In this document: positions 53,658 to 61,895 of the stretch, one piece after another | Layout of the letters: every line of letters starts with the position of its first letter | Numbering within the stretch: the stretch's first letter is position 1 | Source of the DNA: Jiangella alkaliphila | GTDB taxonomy: Bacteria; Actinomycetota; Actinomycetes; Jiangellales; Jiangellaceae | DNA length: 64,000 nt | NCBI RefSeq assembly: GCF_900105925.1 | Contig: NZ_LT629791.1 | Span: forward strand, 2,453,278 to 2,517,277 | Direction of reading: 5' to 3' | Program-made: the position numbers and the translations under genes | Notes under the pieces: model-generated | Seen by the model: the letters and a program-made list of their open reading frames with translations, nothing else | Database searches by the model: none | What the model was told of the DNA's origin: nothing

Positions 53658-53988
53658 GCGTGAGGCGACGGACCGAGTGTTCCACGCACTTGCGGACGGT
53701 AACCGGCGGGCCGTCATCGAGCGTCTGACCCGCGGACCGGCCACCGTGAGCGAGTTGGCAGCCCAGCTCGGGGTGACCGTCGCCGCGACAGTCCAGCACC
53801 TCCAGGTGCTGCAGGACAGCGAGCTGGTGCGGTCGGAGAAGGTCGGCCGGGTCCGTACCTGCCAGATCGATCCGGCCGGCCTCCGCAACGCCGAGGCGTG
53901 GTTGCAGCGTCAGCGCACGGCGTGGGAGCACCGCCTGGACCGCCTCGGCGCGGTCCTCGACGACCAGACGAAGGAGCCAGGATCATGA
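53650..53988 (+). CDS. ArsR/SdpR-type transcriptional regulator
   Basis: 112 residues. The winged helix has RVFHALADGNRRAVIERLTR, VSELAAQLGVTVAATVQHLQ and VLQDSELVRSEKVGRVRTCQ. Its end overlaps the SRPBCC gene (ATGA). ArsR plus SRPBCC (AHSA1) pairs are a common two-gene unit in actinomycetes in which the regulator represses both. Confidence 0.93.
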   Translation: MLKREATDRVFHALADGNRRAVIERLTRGPATVSELAAQLGVTVAATVQHLQVLQDSELVRSEKVGRVRTCQIDPAGLRNAEAWLQRQRTAWEHRLDRLGAVLDDQTKEPGS

Positions 53989-54380
53989 CCGACCATTCGG
54001 TGAAGCACAGCACGTTCACGCTGGAGCGGACCTACGCCGCAACGCCTGCCGCGGTCTTCGCGGCGTGGTCCGACCGCGACACGAAGGCGAAGTGGTTCGC
54101 GGCCGAGGACGGCCGCTACTCGCTGGACTTCCGGGTCGGCGGCACCGAGGCCGTACACGGCGGCGACGGGGCCGATCTCGTCGCGAGGAGCGAACACCAC
54201 ACATCGTCCCCGACGACCGTGTCGCTGACCACCGTGCGGTTCGTCCGTGACGGCGACGGGACCCGCCTGGTGCTCACCGAACAGGGCACCTTCCTGGACG
54301 ACCAGGAACAGCCCGAGTGGCGCGAGCAGGGCACCGGCGACTGGCTGGACGCCCTCGGTCGTCAGGTGGCCCAGCGATGA
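53985..54380 (+). CDS. SRPBCC (AHSA1-type) protein with internal deletion
   Basis: 131 residues, where such proteins usually have about 155. The start VKHSTFTLERTYAATPAAVF and AWSDRDTKAKWFAAEDG are normal, and the end TVRFVRDGDGTRLVLTEQGT fits. The middle, ARSEHHTSSPTTVSL, is not family-like. In a different frame the same bases encode HIVPDDRV, which matches the conserved DIVPDERI strand. Thus small indels shift the frame and a piece of about 20 codons is lost before VSLTT, with the frame restored. The ligand cavity is probably damaged. Confidence 0.75.
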   Translation: MTDHSVKHSTFTLERTYAATPAAVFAAWSDRDTKAKWFAAEDGRYSLDFRVGGTEAVHGGDGADLVARSEHHTSSPTTVSLTTVRFVRDGDGTRLVLTEQGTFLDDQEQPEWREQGTGDWLDALGRQVAQR

Positions 54381-54589
54381 CGGCCGACAGCGACCGGCAG
54401 ATCCGGGAGCTGCTGGAGACCCGAACCCGGGCGTTCGGCCGCCGGGACGCCGCCACAGCGGCCGCCGACTACGACGACGATCTCGTGCTGTACGACGCGA
54501 TCGGCCCGTTCGTCCGCCGCGGCGAGGTGGTCCCCGTGGTGGCAGTTTGGTGGTGCCCTGGCCCCACCAAACTGCCCACCACCTCGTAG
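54377..54589 (+). pseudogene. SnoaL-like protein, truncated by inverted repeats
   Basis: The ATG overlaps the SRPBCC stop. Residues 1-52 are a normal SnoaL/NTF2 start (RQIRELLETRTRAFGRRDAA, DYDDDLVLYDAIGPFVRRG). Then the frame enters a hairpin and ends at residue 70, whereas SnoaL proteins have about 130 residues. The cut is at about 54535. It completed an ArsR/SRPBCC/SnoaL operon before insertion or deletion. Confidence 0.75.
54536..54582. repeat. Long hairpin at the break of the SnoaL gene
   Basis: GTGGTGGCAGTTTGGTGG (54536-54553) pairs with its complement at 54564-54582, with one bulged base and a 10-base loop. No T-run follows. It is too long and regular for chance and lies exactly where SnoaL similarity ends. 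Confidence 0.7.
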
Positions 54590-54599
54590 CCGGCGGTCC

Positions 54600-54666
54600 G
54601 ATGGTTGAGGGATCCGGGTCGCCAGGGCTGGACAGTTGTCAGAGCAGCACCGATCCCTCAGCCATC
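54600..54666. repeat. Second inverted repeat next to the hairpin
   Basis: GATGGTTGAGGGATC (54600-54614) and GATCCCTCAGCCATC (54652-54666) are inverted repeats with 14 of 15 positions matching, 37 bases apart. Together with the hairpin before it this gives a non-coding unit of about 130 bases, perhaps a degenerate mobile element. Confidence 0.6.
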
Positions 54667-54704
54667 CCGTCCGTGGTCTTTACACGCTCGTGCGCGGCCG
54701 CTAC

Positions 54705-54735
54705 CTTACGTCGTAAGGTCACCTTACGGCGTAAG
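54705..54735. promoter_or_regulatory. Twin palindromic operator before oxidoreductase gene
   Basis: CTTACGTCGTAAG (54705-54717) and CTTACGGCGTAAG (54723-54735) are two perfect 6-bp-arm palindromes with an 18-base centre distance, 22 bases before the start codon. This is the layout of TetR-family operators bound by two dimers. The regulator is not adjacent; the TetR gene at 52897 is the nearest candidate. Confidence 0.75.
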
Positions 54736-54757
54736 AAACGCTGGTCAGGAGAGCGCG

Positions 54758-55744
54758 ATGAAGGCGTTCGTCGTTCGTGCGTACGGTTCCCCCGACGACC
54801 TCGAGCTGGCCGACGTCGCGACGCCGGTCCCCGGCGACGACGAGGTGCTGGTCCGGGTCCGCGCCACGTCCGTACAGCCCTACGACTGGCACCTCCTCCG
54901 CGGCGAGCCGCGGATCGCCCGGCTCATTCCGGGCTTGCTCGGGTTGCGCCGGCCGGGCATCGAGATCCTCGGTGCCGACATCGCGGGCGAGGTGGCCGCC
55001 GTCGGCCGCGACGTCACCGGCTTCGCGCCCGGCGACGCGGTGTTCGCCCTGGTCGCCGGCGGCGGTTTCGGCGAGTACGCGTGCGTCCCGGCCGCCGACC
55101 TCGCGCCACTGCCTGGCACGCTGTCGTTCGAGCAGGCGGCCGCGGTCCCGCTGGCGGCCGTCACGGCGCTGCTGGCGGTCCGCGACGACGGCCGGCTGCG
55201 GTCCGGGCAGCGAGTGCTGGTCAACGGCGCGTCGGGCGGCGTCGGCACGTTCGCGGTCCAGCTGGCGGTGGCGATGGGCGCCGAGGTCACCGGCGTGTGC
55301 AGCGGCCGCAACGCCGGCCTCGTCCGGGAGCTCGGCGCCGCCGACGTCGTCGACCACACCACGACCGACGTCACCAGCGGCGGGCGCACCTTCGACCTCG
55401 TCGTCGACATCGCCGGCGGGCACCCGGTCCGGGCGTTCCGGCGGGTCCTGACGCACGACGGCGCGCTGGTCGTCGTCGGCGGGCCGGCCGGGCGCTGGCT
55501 GTCGCCGGCCGGGCGGACATTCGCCGCGGTCGCGCTCGGCGCCGTCGTATCGCAGCGGATCGTCGTGACCGACGTCGTCGGCGGCCGGCACCGGCGGGCG
55601 AACCTGCTGACGCTGACGGAGTACCTGGACGACGGGCGGGTGGTCCCCGTCATCGACCGCAGCTACCCGTACGCCGAGCTCCCGGACGCGCTGCGGTACT
55701 CCGAGGAGGGGCACGCCCGCGGCAAGGTCGTCGTCACGCTCTGA
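54758..55744 (+). CDS. NADPH-dependent MDR family oxidoreductase (quinone reductase-like)
   Basis: 328 residues with AGGAG eight bases before the ATG. FVVRAYGSPDDLELADV and VRVRATSVQPYDWHLLRGEP form the N-terminal domain; RVLVNGASGGVGTFAVQLAV is the nucleotide-binding loop; HARGKVVVTL ends the protein. Zinc ligands are absent. The twin operators upstream indicate tight control by a TetR-type repressor, perhaps in response to an electrophile. The 3' end overlaps the convergent membrane-protein gene by 11 bases. Confidence 0.9.
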   Translation: MKAFVVRAYGSPDDLELADVATPVPGDDEVLVRVRATSVQPYDWHLLRGEPRIARLIPGLLGLRRPGIEILGADIAGEVAAVGRDVTGFAPGDAVFALVAGGGFGEYACVPAADLAPLPGTLSFEQAAAVPLAAVTALLAVRDDGRLRSGQRVLVNGASGGVGTFAVQLAVAMGAEVTGVCSGRNAGLVRELGAADVVDHTTTDVTSGGRTFDLVVDIAGGHPVRAFRRVLTHDGALVVVGGPAGRWLSPAGRTFAAVALGAVVSQRIVVTDVVGGRHRRANLLTLTEYLDDGRVVPVIDRSYPYAELPDALRYSEEGHARGKVVVTL

Positions 55745-56363
55745 GGTGCTCGCGGGCCAGGACGACCAGGCCCTTCGGGTCGTCGGCGTAGAAGCGCAGC
55801 TCGGTGAAGGTCACCGGCCCGTTCAGCAACTGGACCGTCATCGGCTCGAACAGCACGAGGTGCACGTTGAGCTGGCTGGACACCGCGATCTGCAGGACAT
55901 CGCCGTCGTCGCCGTCGGCGACCTGGACGGTCTTCGACTCGGGCAGCGTGCGCTTCTGGATGCGGATGGCGTCGATGTCGGACCAGCGCAGCGCGATGTC
56001 GACCGTCGACCCGTTGCGCACCCACAGCCCGGTCGGGCCGGCAGCGTGCGGGTGCACCAGCAGCGCGGCGGCGTAGCCGAGCATCCAGATCAGCCCCCAC
56101 AGGCCGAGGACCAGAGCGATGATCTGCACGACCGGCCACGGGATGATGAAGTGGACGACCAGCACCTCGATCGCGGACCCGATGATGAACACCCAGAGGA
56201 TCAGCGAGACCGGCTCGAGGTAGCCGAACGGCGTGGCGCCGGGCTCGGGCACCCGCGGGCGCCGGGCCAGCCAGACGTAGAGGCTGCGCCACACGCCCGC
56301 CTCGAAGGCGGCCGCCTTCTGGAAGAGGGTGGCGCCCTCGGCGGGCTTGGTCGTCTCGGTCAT
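55734..56363 (-). CDS. Membrane protein of unknown function
   Basis: 209 residues from the ATG at 56363, overlapping the stop of the MarR gene. Two membrane segments near residues 52-100 (SLILWVFIIGSAIEVLVVHF and IIALVLGLWGLIWMLGYAAA) separate a cytoplasmic start from a C-terminal PH-like beta domain (LRWSDIDAIRIQKRTLPESK, VHLVLFEPMTVQLLNGPVTF). It is co-transcribed with the MarR regulator, which may respond to a membrane or drug signal. The family is not recognised. Confidence 0.8.
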   Translation of the reverse strand: MTETTKPAEGATLFQKAAAFEAGVWRSLYVWLARRPRVPEPGATPFGYLEPVSLILWVFIIGSAIEVLVVHFIIPWPVVQIIALVLGLWGLIWMLGYAAALLVHPHAAGPTGLWVRNGSTVDIALRWSDIDAIRIQKRTLPESKTVQVADGDDGDVLQIAVSSQLNVHLVLFEPMTVQLLNGPVTFTELRFYADDPKGLVVLAREHLRA

Positions 56364-56869
56364 GGGCCGGCCTCGCTCTCGGGGTCGGTGGCCTTGCGGG
56401 CGGCCTCGACGGACACGCCGTGGGCCCGCAGCCGCGCCAGCACGTCGTCGAGCCCGTCGACCAGCGCGGCCAGGCGTTCGTCGGGCATGTCGGCGAAGAG
56501 GATGCGGGCGAACTCGTGCTGGTCGCGCTCCATGGCGGCGGTCATGGCGGCACCGTGCTCGGTGAACGTCACGAGCGTGGCCCGGCGGTCGGTGGGGTGC
56601 GGCTCGCGGGTGACGAAGCCCGTGGCGACCAGCGCGTCGACCAGCCCGGTGATGTTGCGCGCGCTGACCCGCAGTGCGTCGGCGAGCACCCGCTGGGTCG
56701 ACGGGCCGCGCTCGTGCAGCTCCCAGAGCAGGTGCGCCCGGGCGTCGCTGAGGCCCTGTGCGGCCAGCGTGCGGGTCATGTCGTCGCTGACGACGATGAC
56801 CAGCTCGAGGATGCGCCCGAGCGCCTCGGTGTGCTTCTGCAGACTCGTCATTTCGTGATGCGCCTTCAC
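56360..56869 (-). CDS. MarR family transcriptional regulator
   Basis: 169 residues from an ATG at 56869; MTSLQKHTEA at 56851 is an alternative. The winged helix has GPSTQRVLADALRVSARNIT and GLVDALVATGFVTREPHPTD followed by RRATLVTFTEHG. The long C-terminal helix is rich in Ala and Glu. It is first of a two-gene unit with the membrane protein. Confidence 0.9.
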   Translation of the reverse strand: MKAHHEMTSLQKHTEALGRILELVIVVSDDMTRTLAAQGLSDARAHLLWELHERGPSTQRVLADALRVSARNITGLVDALVATGFVTREPHPTDRRATLVTFTEHGAAMTAAMERDQHEFARILFADMPDERLAALVDGLDDVLARLRAHGVSVEAARKATDPESEAGP

Positions 56870-57194
56870 TGTGTCGATGCTTCAAGAGTAGCGCACGGCG
56901 GCCTGGTGATCAAACGACCGAATTAGGCCCGGGAAAGGGTCGGAGAATGGTGTGACAGATGTCACGGCATAGAGAGGTTTAGGTGCCCGGCGAAATGCTC
57001 GAGGCATAAAAAGGGCCACCCTGCCAATTTGGGGGGCAAAACGGCAGGGCGGCTCGGGAATCAACGATAACCCATAGATGCCCTTCGCGCATCTGGATCC
57101 AGAAAATCATGGGCGCGCGTCCTGGACCAGCGGGTCTGCCGTCGGGCGCCCGTTGACGGCTCGCCGCCTCGTGCGTCGGCCGCGCCCGCGGAGA
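56870..57194. other. Intergenic region of 325 bases
   Basis: It holds the upstream side of the MarR gene, a 14-bp palindrome GTGACAGATGTCAC at 56952-56965 (perfect arms, GA centre), and a terminator for the minus-strand MocR gene at 57007-57053. No coding sequence of its own was seen. The palindrome may be an operator of the MarR unit. Confidence 0.55.
57007..57053 (-). terminator. Rho-independent terminator of the MocR gene
   Basis: On the minus strand GCCGCCCTGCC pairs with GGCAGGGTGGC around a 17-base loop and is followed by CCCTTTTTA. It lies about 140 bases after the stop of the MocR-type gene. It is the only hairpin with a clear T-run found in the window. Confidence 0.75.
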
Positions 57195-58607
57195 TCATTT
57201 CCGGCGAACGTCCGCAAACGCGGTGGCCAGCCTCGCGACTCCGTCTGCGACTACGCGTTCGTTCAGGGCGGAATAGCCGAAGATCAAACCGCCGCGCTCC
57301 GCCGGAGAAAGCCGGTATGGCGTCACTCCGTTCACCCGCACGCCACGCCGGGCGGCCGCCGCCACGACCGTCGCCTCGTCGACGCCGTCGGGCAACCAGG
57401 CGACCAGGTGCAGCCCGGCGGAGATCCCCGCGGGCTCCAGCTCCGGCAGCAGGGCGGCCAGCGCCGCCAGCAGCACGTCGCGCCGGCGCCGGTAGATCGG
57501 CCGCATGCGGCGCAGGTGCCGGTCGAACTCGCCGTGCGCCAGGAAGTCGGCGAAGGCCAGCTGGTCGAGCACCGGCGAGCCGCGGTCGGCCAGCAGCTTC
57601 GCCTCGGCGACCTCGTCGACCAGCGACCGCGGCAGCACCAGCCAGCCGAGCCGCAGCCCGGGCGCCAGCGTCTTGCTTGCCGTCCCGGAGTAGGCGACGA
57701 GGTCGGGCGCCAGGCCCTGCATCGTGCCGACAGGGGAGCGGTCGTAGCGGTACTCGGCGTCGTAGTCGTCCTCGACGACCAGCGCACCTCGCGCGGCCGC
57801 CCAGCGCAGCACGGCGGCCCGGCGCGGCGCCGACAGCACCGCGCCGGTCGGCCACTGGTGCGTCGGCGTCAGGACCAGCGCGTCGGCGTCGACGCCGTCG
57901 AGCACGTCGATGCGCACACCGTCGTCGTCGACCGGCACGCCGACCACGTCCAGCCCCATGGTCCGGGCCAGCGGGCGCAGGTCGTCGTCGGCGGACGGGT
58001 CCTCGACCGCGATGCGGCGGGCGCCGCGGGCGGCCAGCACCTGGGCCGTCAGCGCGATGCCCTGGGCGTAGCCGTTGCTGACGACGACGGTGTCGGGGAA
58101 CGCCGCGGTGCCGCGGACCCGGTTGAGATAGTCGGCCAGCGCCTCGTGCAGCTCCGGCACGCCGCGGCCGGTGAGGTACCCGAACCGTTCGTTCGGCGCC
58201 TGGGCGTAGGCCCGGCGGATCGACCGCAGCCACGCGGCCCGCGGGAAGTTCGAGACGTCGTAGCGGCCGTAGCCGAAGTCGACGGCGGGCGCGGCAGGCG
58301 CGGCCGGTGCGGACGGCACGGGCTGGGCGGCCGGCGTCGCGGCGACCTCGGTGTACCCGCCGGTCCGGCTGGTCAGGTAGCCCTCTGAGACCAGCTGCTG
58401 GTACGCCTCGACGACGACGCCGCGGGACACGCCCAGCTCGCCGGCCAGGCGGCGGGTGGGTGGAAGTGTGGTGCCGCGGCGCAGCCGGCCGGACCGGACG
58501 CCGTCGCGTACGGCCGCCGCGAGCTGCCGGTGCAGCGGCTCGCCGCTGTCGCGGTCGAGCGTCACGAGCAGGCTCTCGCCGGCGGAATTGGTCTGGAGTC
58601 CCGCCAT
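57195..58607 (-). CDS. MocR/PdxR-type regulator (GntR HTH plus aminotransferase fold)
   Basis: 470 residues. The N-terminal GntR winged helix (residues about 20-90) has LPPTRRLAGELGVSRGVVVE and LTSRTGGYTEVA. A Pro/Ala linker follows, then a class I aminotransferase domain with RGVPELHEALADYL, VVSNGYAQGIAL, ALVLTPTHQWPTG, VVEDDYDAEYRYD, and YSGTASKTLAPGLRLGW, whose Lys binds PLP. MocR proteins often control vitamin B6 or GABA genes in response to PLP. It is divergent from the FAD-linked oxidase gene (46-base gap), which is a likely target. Confidence 0.93.
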   Translation of the reverse strand: MAGLQTNSAGESLLVTLDRDSGEPLHRQLAAAVRDGVRSGRLRRGTTLPPTRRLAGELGVSRGVVVEAYQQLVSEGYLTSRTGGYTEVAATPAAQPVPSAPAAPAAPAVDFGYGRYDVSNFPRAAWLRSIRRAYAQAPNERFGYLTGRGVPELHEALADYLNRVRGTAAFPDTVVVSNGYAQGIALTAQVLAARGARRIAVEDPSADDDLRPLARTMGLDVVGVPVDDDGVRIDVLDGVDADALVLTPTHQWPTGAVLSAPRRAAVLRWAAARGALVVEDDYDAEYRYDRSPVGTMQGLAPDLVAYSGTASKTLAPGLRLGWLVLPRSLVDEVAEAKLLADRGSPVLDQLAFADFLAHGEFDRHLRRMRPIYRRRRDVLLAALAALLPELEPAGISAGLHLVAWLPDGVDEATVVAAAARRGVRVNGVTPYRLSPAERGGLIFGYSALNERVVADGVARLATAFADVRRK

Positions 58608-58653
58608 GCTATTGGACCTTATCGCGCGGACCGGTCACTGTGATGCTCGGCAC

Positions 58654-59979
58654 ATGACGACGACAGCGCGACTCCGTGATGAGCTCGGCGACCGCCTGGT
58701 GCTGCCGGGCGACGAGCACTACGACCGCATGCGGACGGTCTGGAACGCCATGGTCGACCGCCGGCCGCGGATGATCGTCCGCTGCGCCGGCCCCGACGAC
58801 GTCGCCGCCGCGATCCGGCTGGCCCGCGAACAGGGCCTCGAGATTGGCGTCCGCTGCGGCGGTCACAGCGTGCTGGGCATCTCGGTGCCGGACGACGGCC
58901 TGATGATCGACCTGACGCCGATGGGCGCGGTCACGGTCGACCCGGCCACCCGGCGGGCCCGTGTGCAAGGTGGCGCCCTGCTCGGCGCGCTGGACATCGC
59001 GGCACAGCAGCACGGCCTCGCCACCACCGCCGGCAACGTCTCGCACACCGGCGTCGGCGGGCTCACGCTCGGCGGCGGCATGGGCTGGCTCGCCCGTCAG
59101 TACGGCCTGAGCTGCGACAACGTCGTGTCCTACGAGGTGGTGACGGCGTCCGGCGAGCGGCTGCGGGCCAGCCGCGACGAGCACCCCGACCTGTACTGGG
59201 GGCTGCGCGGCGGCGGCGGCAACTTCGGCATCGTCACCGAGTTCGAGTTCCAGCTGCACCCCGTCGGCACCCGCGCGTACGTCGCCGAACTGACCTACCC
59301 GCTGGACGCCGCCGCCGCGGTGCTGCGCGGCTGGCGCGACCTCAGCGCCGAGGCGCCCCGTCAGGCGACCTTCACCGCGTCGATGGGCCGCGGGCTGGCC
59401 ACCGTCGGCTACGTGTGGGCGGGGGACACCGAGCACGCGGCGGACCTGCTGCCGCCGCTGCGCTCGCTGGGCGTGCCGGTGACGGAGAACGTCGGCGAGC
59501 TGTCCTACGTCGAGCTGCAGACCCGCGAGGACTCCCCGGAGGGGCACGCGTTCCGCCGCTACTGGAAGGGCCACTACGTGCGCGGGCTGCCCGACGAGGC
59601 GATCGACGCGATGGTCGAGCACGGCGGCGTCGACATGGGCATCAGCCTGCAGGCCTACGGCGGCGCCATCGCCGACGTGCCCGACGACGACGCCGCCTTC
59701 AGCCAGCGCGACGCCGCCTTCGAGTACGTCGCCGCCTCCCGGTGGGACGACCCCGCCGAGGACGCCGAGCGGATGGCCGTCGCGCGCCGGACCGCCGCCG
59801 CGATCGAGCCGTTCTCCAGCGGCGCGTACGTCAACGCGCTCAGCGACGAGGGCGCCGCCGGTGTGCGCCGCGCGTACCGGCCGGCGAAGCTGGACCGGCT
59901 GACGACGGTGAAGACGGCCTACGACCCGGAGAACGTCTTCCACCTCAACCACAACATCGCGCCGGCCGCGCGGTCGTGA
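58654..59979 (+). CDS. FAD-linked oxidase (berberine-bridge type)
   Basis: 441 residues from the ATG at 58654. GVRCGGHSVLGISVPDDGLM contains the His for covalent FAD, GGLTLGGGMGWLARQYGLSC has the FAD loop, GLRGGGGNFGIVTEFEF follows, and YDPENVFHLNHNIAP is the BBE end. It is a paralogue of the oxidase at 29308 but not in an operon with an exporter. The small intergenic gap to the MocR gene suggests shared control. Confidence 0.9.
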   Translation: MTTTARLRDELGDRLVLPGDEHYDRMRTVWNAMVDRRPRMIVRCAGPDDVAAAIRLAREQGLEIGVRCGGHSVLGISVPDDGLMIDLTPMGAVTVDPATRRARVQGGALLGALDIAAQQHGLATTAGNVSHTGVGGLTLGGGMGWLARQYGLSCDNVVSYEVVTASGERLRASRDEHPDLYWGLRGGGGNFGIVTEFEFQLHPVGTRAYVAELTYPLDAAAAVLRGWRDLSAEAPRQATFTASMGRGLATVGYVWAGDTEHAADLLPPLRSLGVPVTENVGELSYVELQTREDSPEGHAFRRYWKGHYVRGLPDEAIDAMVEHGGVDMGISLQAYGGAIADVPDDDAAFSQRDAAFEYVAASRWDDPAEDAERMAVARRTAAAIEPFSSGAYVNALSDEGAAGVRRAYRPAKLDRLTTVKTAYDPENVFHLNHNIAPAARS

Positions 59980-60016
59980 CGGCGGCCAGTGTCCGGCCCC
60001 GGTGCCATCATGCCGT

Positions 60017-60679
60017 GTGCCCAACGACGAGCGGACCCTGGCGCAGTCCGCCTACGGTGACATCCGCGCCCTGATCGTGGACGGCGAGCTGCCGCCCGGG
60101 ACGAAGCTGATCGTGCGGCTGCTGTCCGAGCGGCTCGGGCTGTCCGCCACGCCGATCAAGTCCGCGTTGGCCGCGCTCGAGCGCGACGGCTTCCTCGTCG
60201 CGATCCCGCACCGCGGCTTCCACGTGCCGCAGGTCGGCCTGCGGGACATGCTGGAGATCTACGAGCTGCGCGAGATGCTCGACGGCGTCGCCGCGCGGCG
60301 GGTGGCCCGGTCGCCGTCCGCCGCCGAGTTCGTCCGGACCGTGCTCGACCCGCTGCTGGCGAAGCAGCGCGAGCACGGCGGCAGCGGCGACCTCGCCGGC
60401 CTGCGCGACCTCGACGCCGAGTTCCACCGGGCCATCTGGCACGCGTCCGGCAACGGGCGGCTGGCCCGGGTGGCCGACAACCTCAGCGGCCAGGTCCGGC
60501 TCGCGTGGTCGGGCCGGCCGTCCGGCGGGATCGGGCGGACGCTGCGCGAGCACGAGGCGATCACGGCCGCCATCGCCGCCGGCGACCCGGTCGCGGCCGA
60601 GCGGGCGTCGCGGGCGCACGTCCGGCGCTCCGTCGCGGCCTACGAGCGGGCGCTGGTCAGGCCGGACGGTGGCCGATGA
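60017..60679 (+). CDS. GntR family regulator, FCD type
   Basis: 220 residues from a GTG at 60017; the open frame starts five residues earlier. The HTH has GTKLIVRLLSERLGLSATPI and GFLVAIPHRGFHVPQVGLRD. The all-helical FCD domain has IYELREMLDGVAARRVA (metal or ligand Asp/His set), LDAEFHRAIWHASGNGRL and REHEAITAAIAAGDPVAAER. It lies 37 bases after the oxidase gene. Its 3' end overlaps the convergent methyltransferase gene by 23 bases. Confidence 0.9.
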   Translation: MPNDERTLAQSAYGDIRALIVDGELPPGTKLIVRLLSERLGLSATPIKSALAALERDGFLVAIPHRGFHVPQVGLRDMLEIYELREMLDGVAARRVARSPSAAEFVRTVLDPLLAKQREHGGSGDLAGLRDLDAEFHRAIWHASGNGRLARVADNLSGQVRLAWSGRPSGGIGRTLREHEAITAAIAAGDPVAAERASRAHVRRSVAAYERALVRPDGGR

Positions 60680-61397
60680 ACAGGTCGCGCGGCGCGTCGT
60701 CAGCGCCGTCGCTGCGGGTCAGCACCAGCGGCTCGAACCCGGCGCCGGTCAGCAGCCGGTGCCACACGTCGCGGCTGAAGATGCCGGTGCGGTGCGTCTC
60801 GTGCACCGTCTGAGTGCTGCCGTCAGGCTCGCGCAGCAGCAGCACGTACTCCGTCCGCACCCACGTGTCGTCCGGGTCCGGGTCCCACGTCCACCCGAGG
60901 AACCGCGCGCCGCGCCCGTCGTCGCCGTCGGCACCGCCGTGCTCGGTGCTCTCCTCGAACGTCTCCGCGGTGTGGTCCGGGACGAACACCGCGGCGCCGC
61001 CCGGCCGGCAGTGCGCGAACGCCGTCTCGACCGTCCGCCCCAGGTCGTCCTCGGTCAGCATGTAGTCGACGGCGTCGTGCACGAACACCGCGTCGAACGC
61101 GCGGCCCAGGCGCAGCTCGCGCATGTCGCCCTCGACGTGCTCGCACTCCGGGTTCAGCCGGCGCGACACGTCGAGCATCGGCGGCGACAGGTCGACCAGC
61201 GTCAGCGCGAACCGGCGCTTGAGGTGGACGGCGTTGTGCCCGCCGCCGCTGCCCAGCTCGAGCACGTCCCGGACGGGGACGCTGGCGGACTCCAGCGCGC
61301 TCGCCGCGAACGCGGCGTCGTCGGCGTACTCGCCGGGCGGCGAGATCAGCGGCCACCAGCCGGCGAGGTCACCGTAGAACCGATACTCCTCGGTCAT
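60657..61397 (-). CDS. Class I SAM-dependent methyltransferase
   Basis: 246 residues. SAM-binding motif I is VLELGSGGGHNAVHLK, motif II LTLVDLSPPMLDVSRRL with Asp, and the third block is FDAVFVHDAVDYMLTEDD. The C-terminal half is beta-rich (GWTWDPDPDDTWVRTEYVLL) with acidic loops. The substrate is unknown. Confidence 0.88.
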   Translation of the reverse strand: MTEEYRFYGDLAGWWPLISPPGEYADDAAFAASALESASVPVRDVLELGSGGGHNAVHLKRRFALTLVDLSPPMLDVSRRLNPECEHVEGDMRELRLGRAFDAVFVHDAVDYMLTEDDLGRTVETAFAHCRPGGAAVFVPDHTAETFEESTEHGGADGDDGRGARFLGWTWDPDPDDTWVRTEYVLLLREPDGSTQTVHETHRTGIFSRDVWHRLLTGAGFEPLVLTRSDGADDAPRDLFIGHRPA

Positions 61398-61412
61398 GGC
61401 CGAATGGTCGCA

Positions 61413-61727
61413 TCAAGCGGCCTCGCCCGAGGCCGGTGGGCGTTTCCGGCGTGGCGCCGGTGGCGGTTCCGGCGGCTCGGCGCCGGGCTCCTGCCCGGCC
61501 AGGTAGGCCTCGATCTCGGCGATGCCCTCGGCGGCCTCGCGGGCCACCTCGTCCTTGCGCCGGCGGGCCGGTGGACCCGCCTTCTGCCAGACGGACGCCA
61601 CCCCGGCCCCGCCATAGAATGCGGCGCCGACCACGGCGAACCCGCTGACGACGACCCACAGGACATAGCGCAACCCGTCGAGCATCGCAGTCATGAGGTG
61701 TGCGGACCCGTAGCTCATGTTGCTCAC
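61413..61727 (-). CDS. Small single-helix membrane protein of unknown function
   Basis: 104 residues. One membrane segment (residues about 16-46: YVLWVVVSGFAVVGAAFYGG) is followed by a basic/acidic helix (RRRKDEVAREAAEGIAEIEA) and a Pro/Glu/Arg tail. It precedes the methyltransferase gene by 15 bases on the same strand. The family is not recognised; coding nature is supported by operon spacing and codon bias. Confidence 0.6.
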   Translation of the reverse strand: MSNMSYGSAHLMTAMLDGLRYVLWVVVSGFAVVGAAFYGGAGVASVWQKAGPPARRRKDEVAREAAEGIAEIEAYLAGQEPGAEPPEPPPAPRRKRPPASGEAA

Positions 61728-61828
61728 CTCCGCGTCATTGCGGCTGCGGTACTCACCATCCGTCTTACCCAGAGCGAACGGCTCGTCACTTCTAGGTTAC
61801 GCCGATTTATATAGCAGGAACAGCTCTG

Positions 61829-61840
61829 TGACTAGTCACT
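61829..61840. promoter_or_regulatory. Palindrome upstream of small membrane-protein gene
   Basis: GTGACTAGTCAC is a perfect 12-bp palindrome about 100 bases upstream of the gene at 61727, in an AT-richer patch with TATATA nearby. It may be an operator; evidence is symmetry only. Confidence 0.35.
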
Positions 61841-61895
61841 CACGCAGATCGAGTGTCCGAGGTGGGAGGTTCGCCGGGGAGTTGCCCAGCGGGGC

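Noticed and set aside
54536-54582. Rho-independent terminator
   Set aside because: The hairpin starts inside an interrupted gene, has no T-run and is longer than usual; a mobile-element origin fits better.
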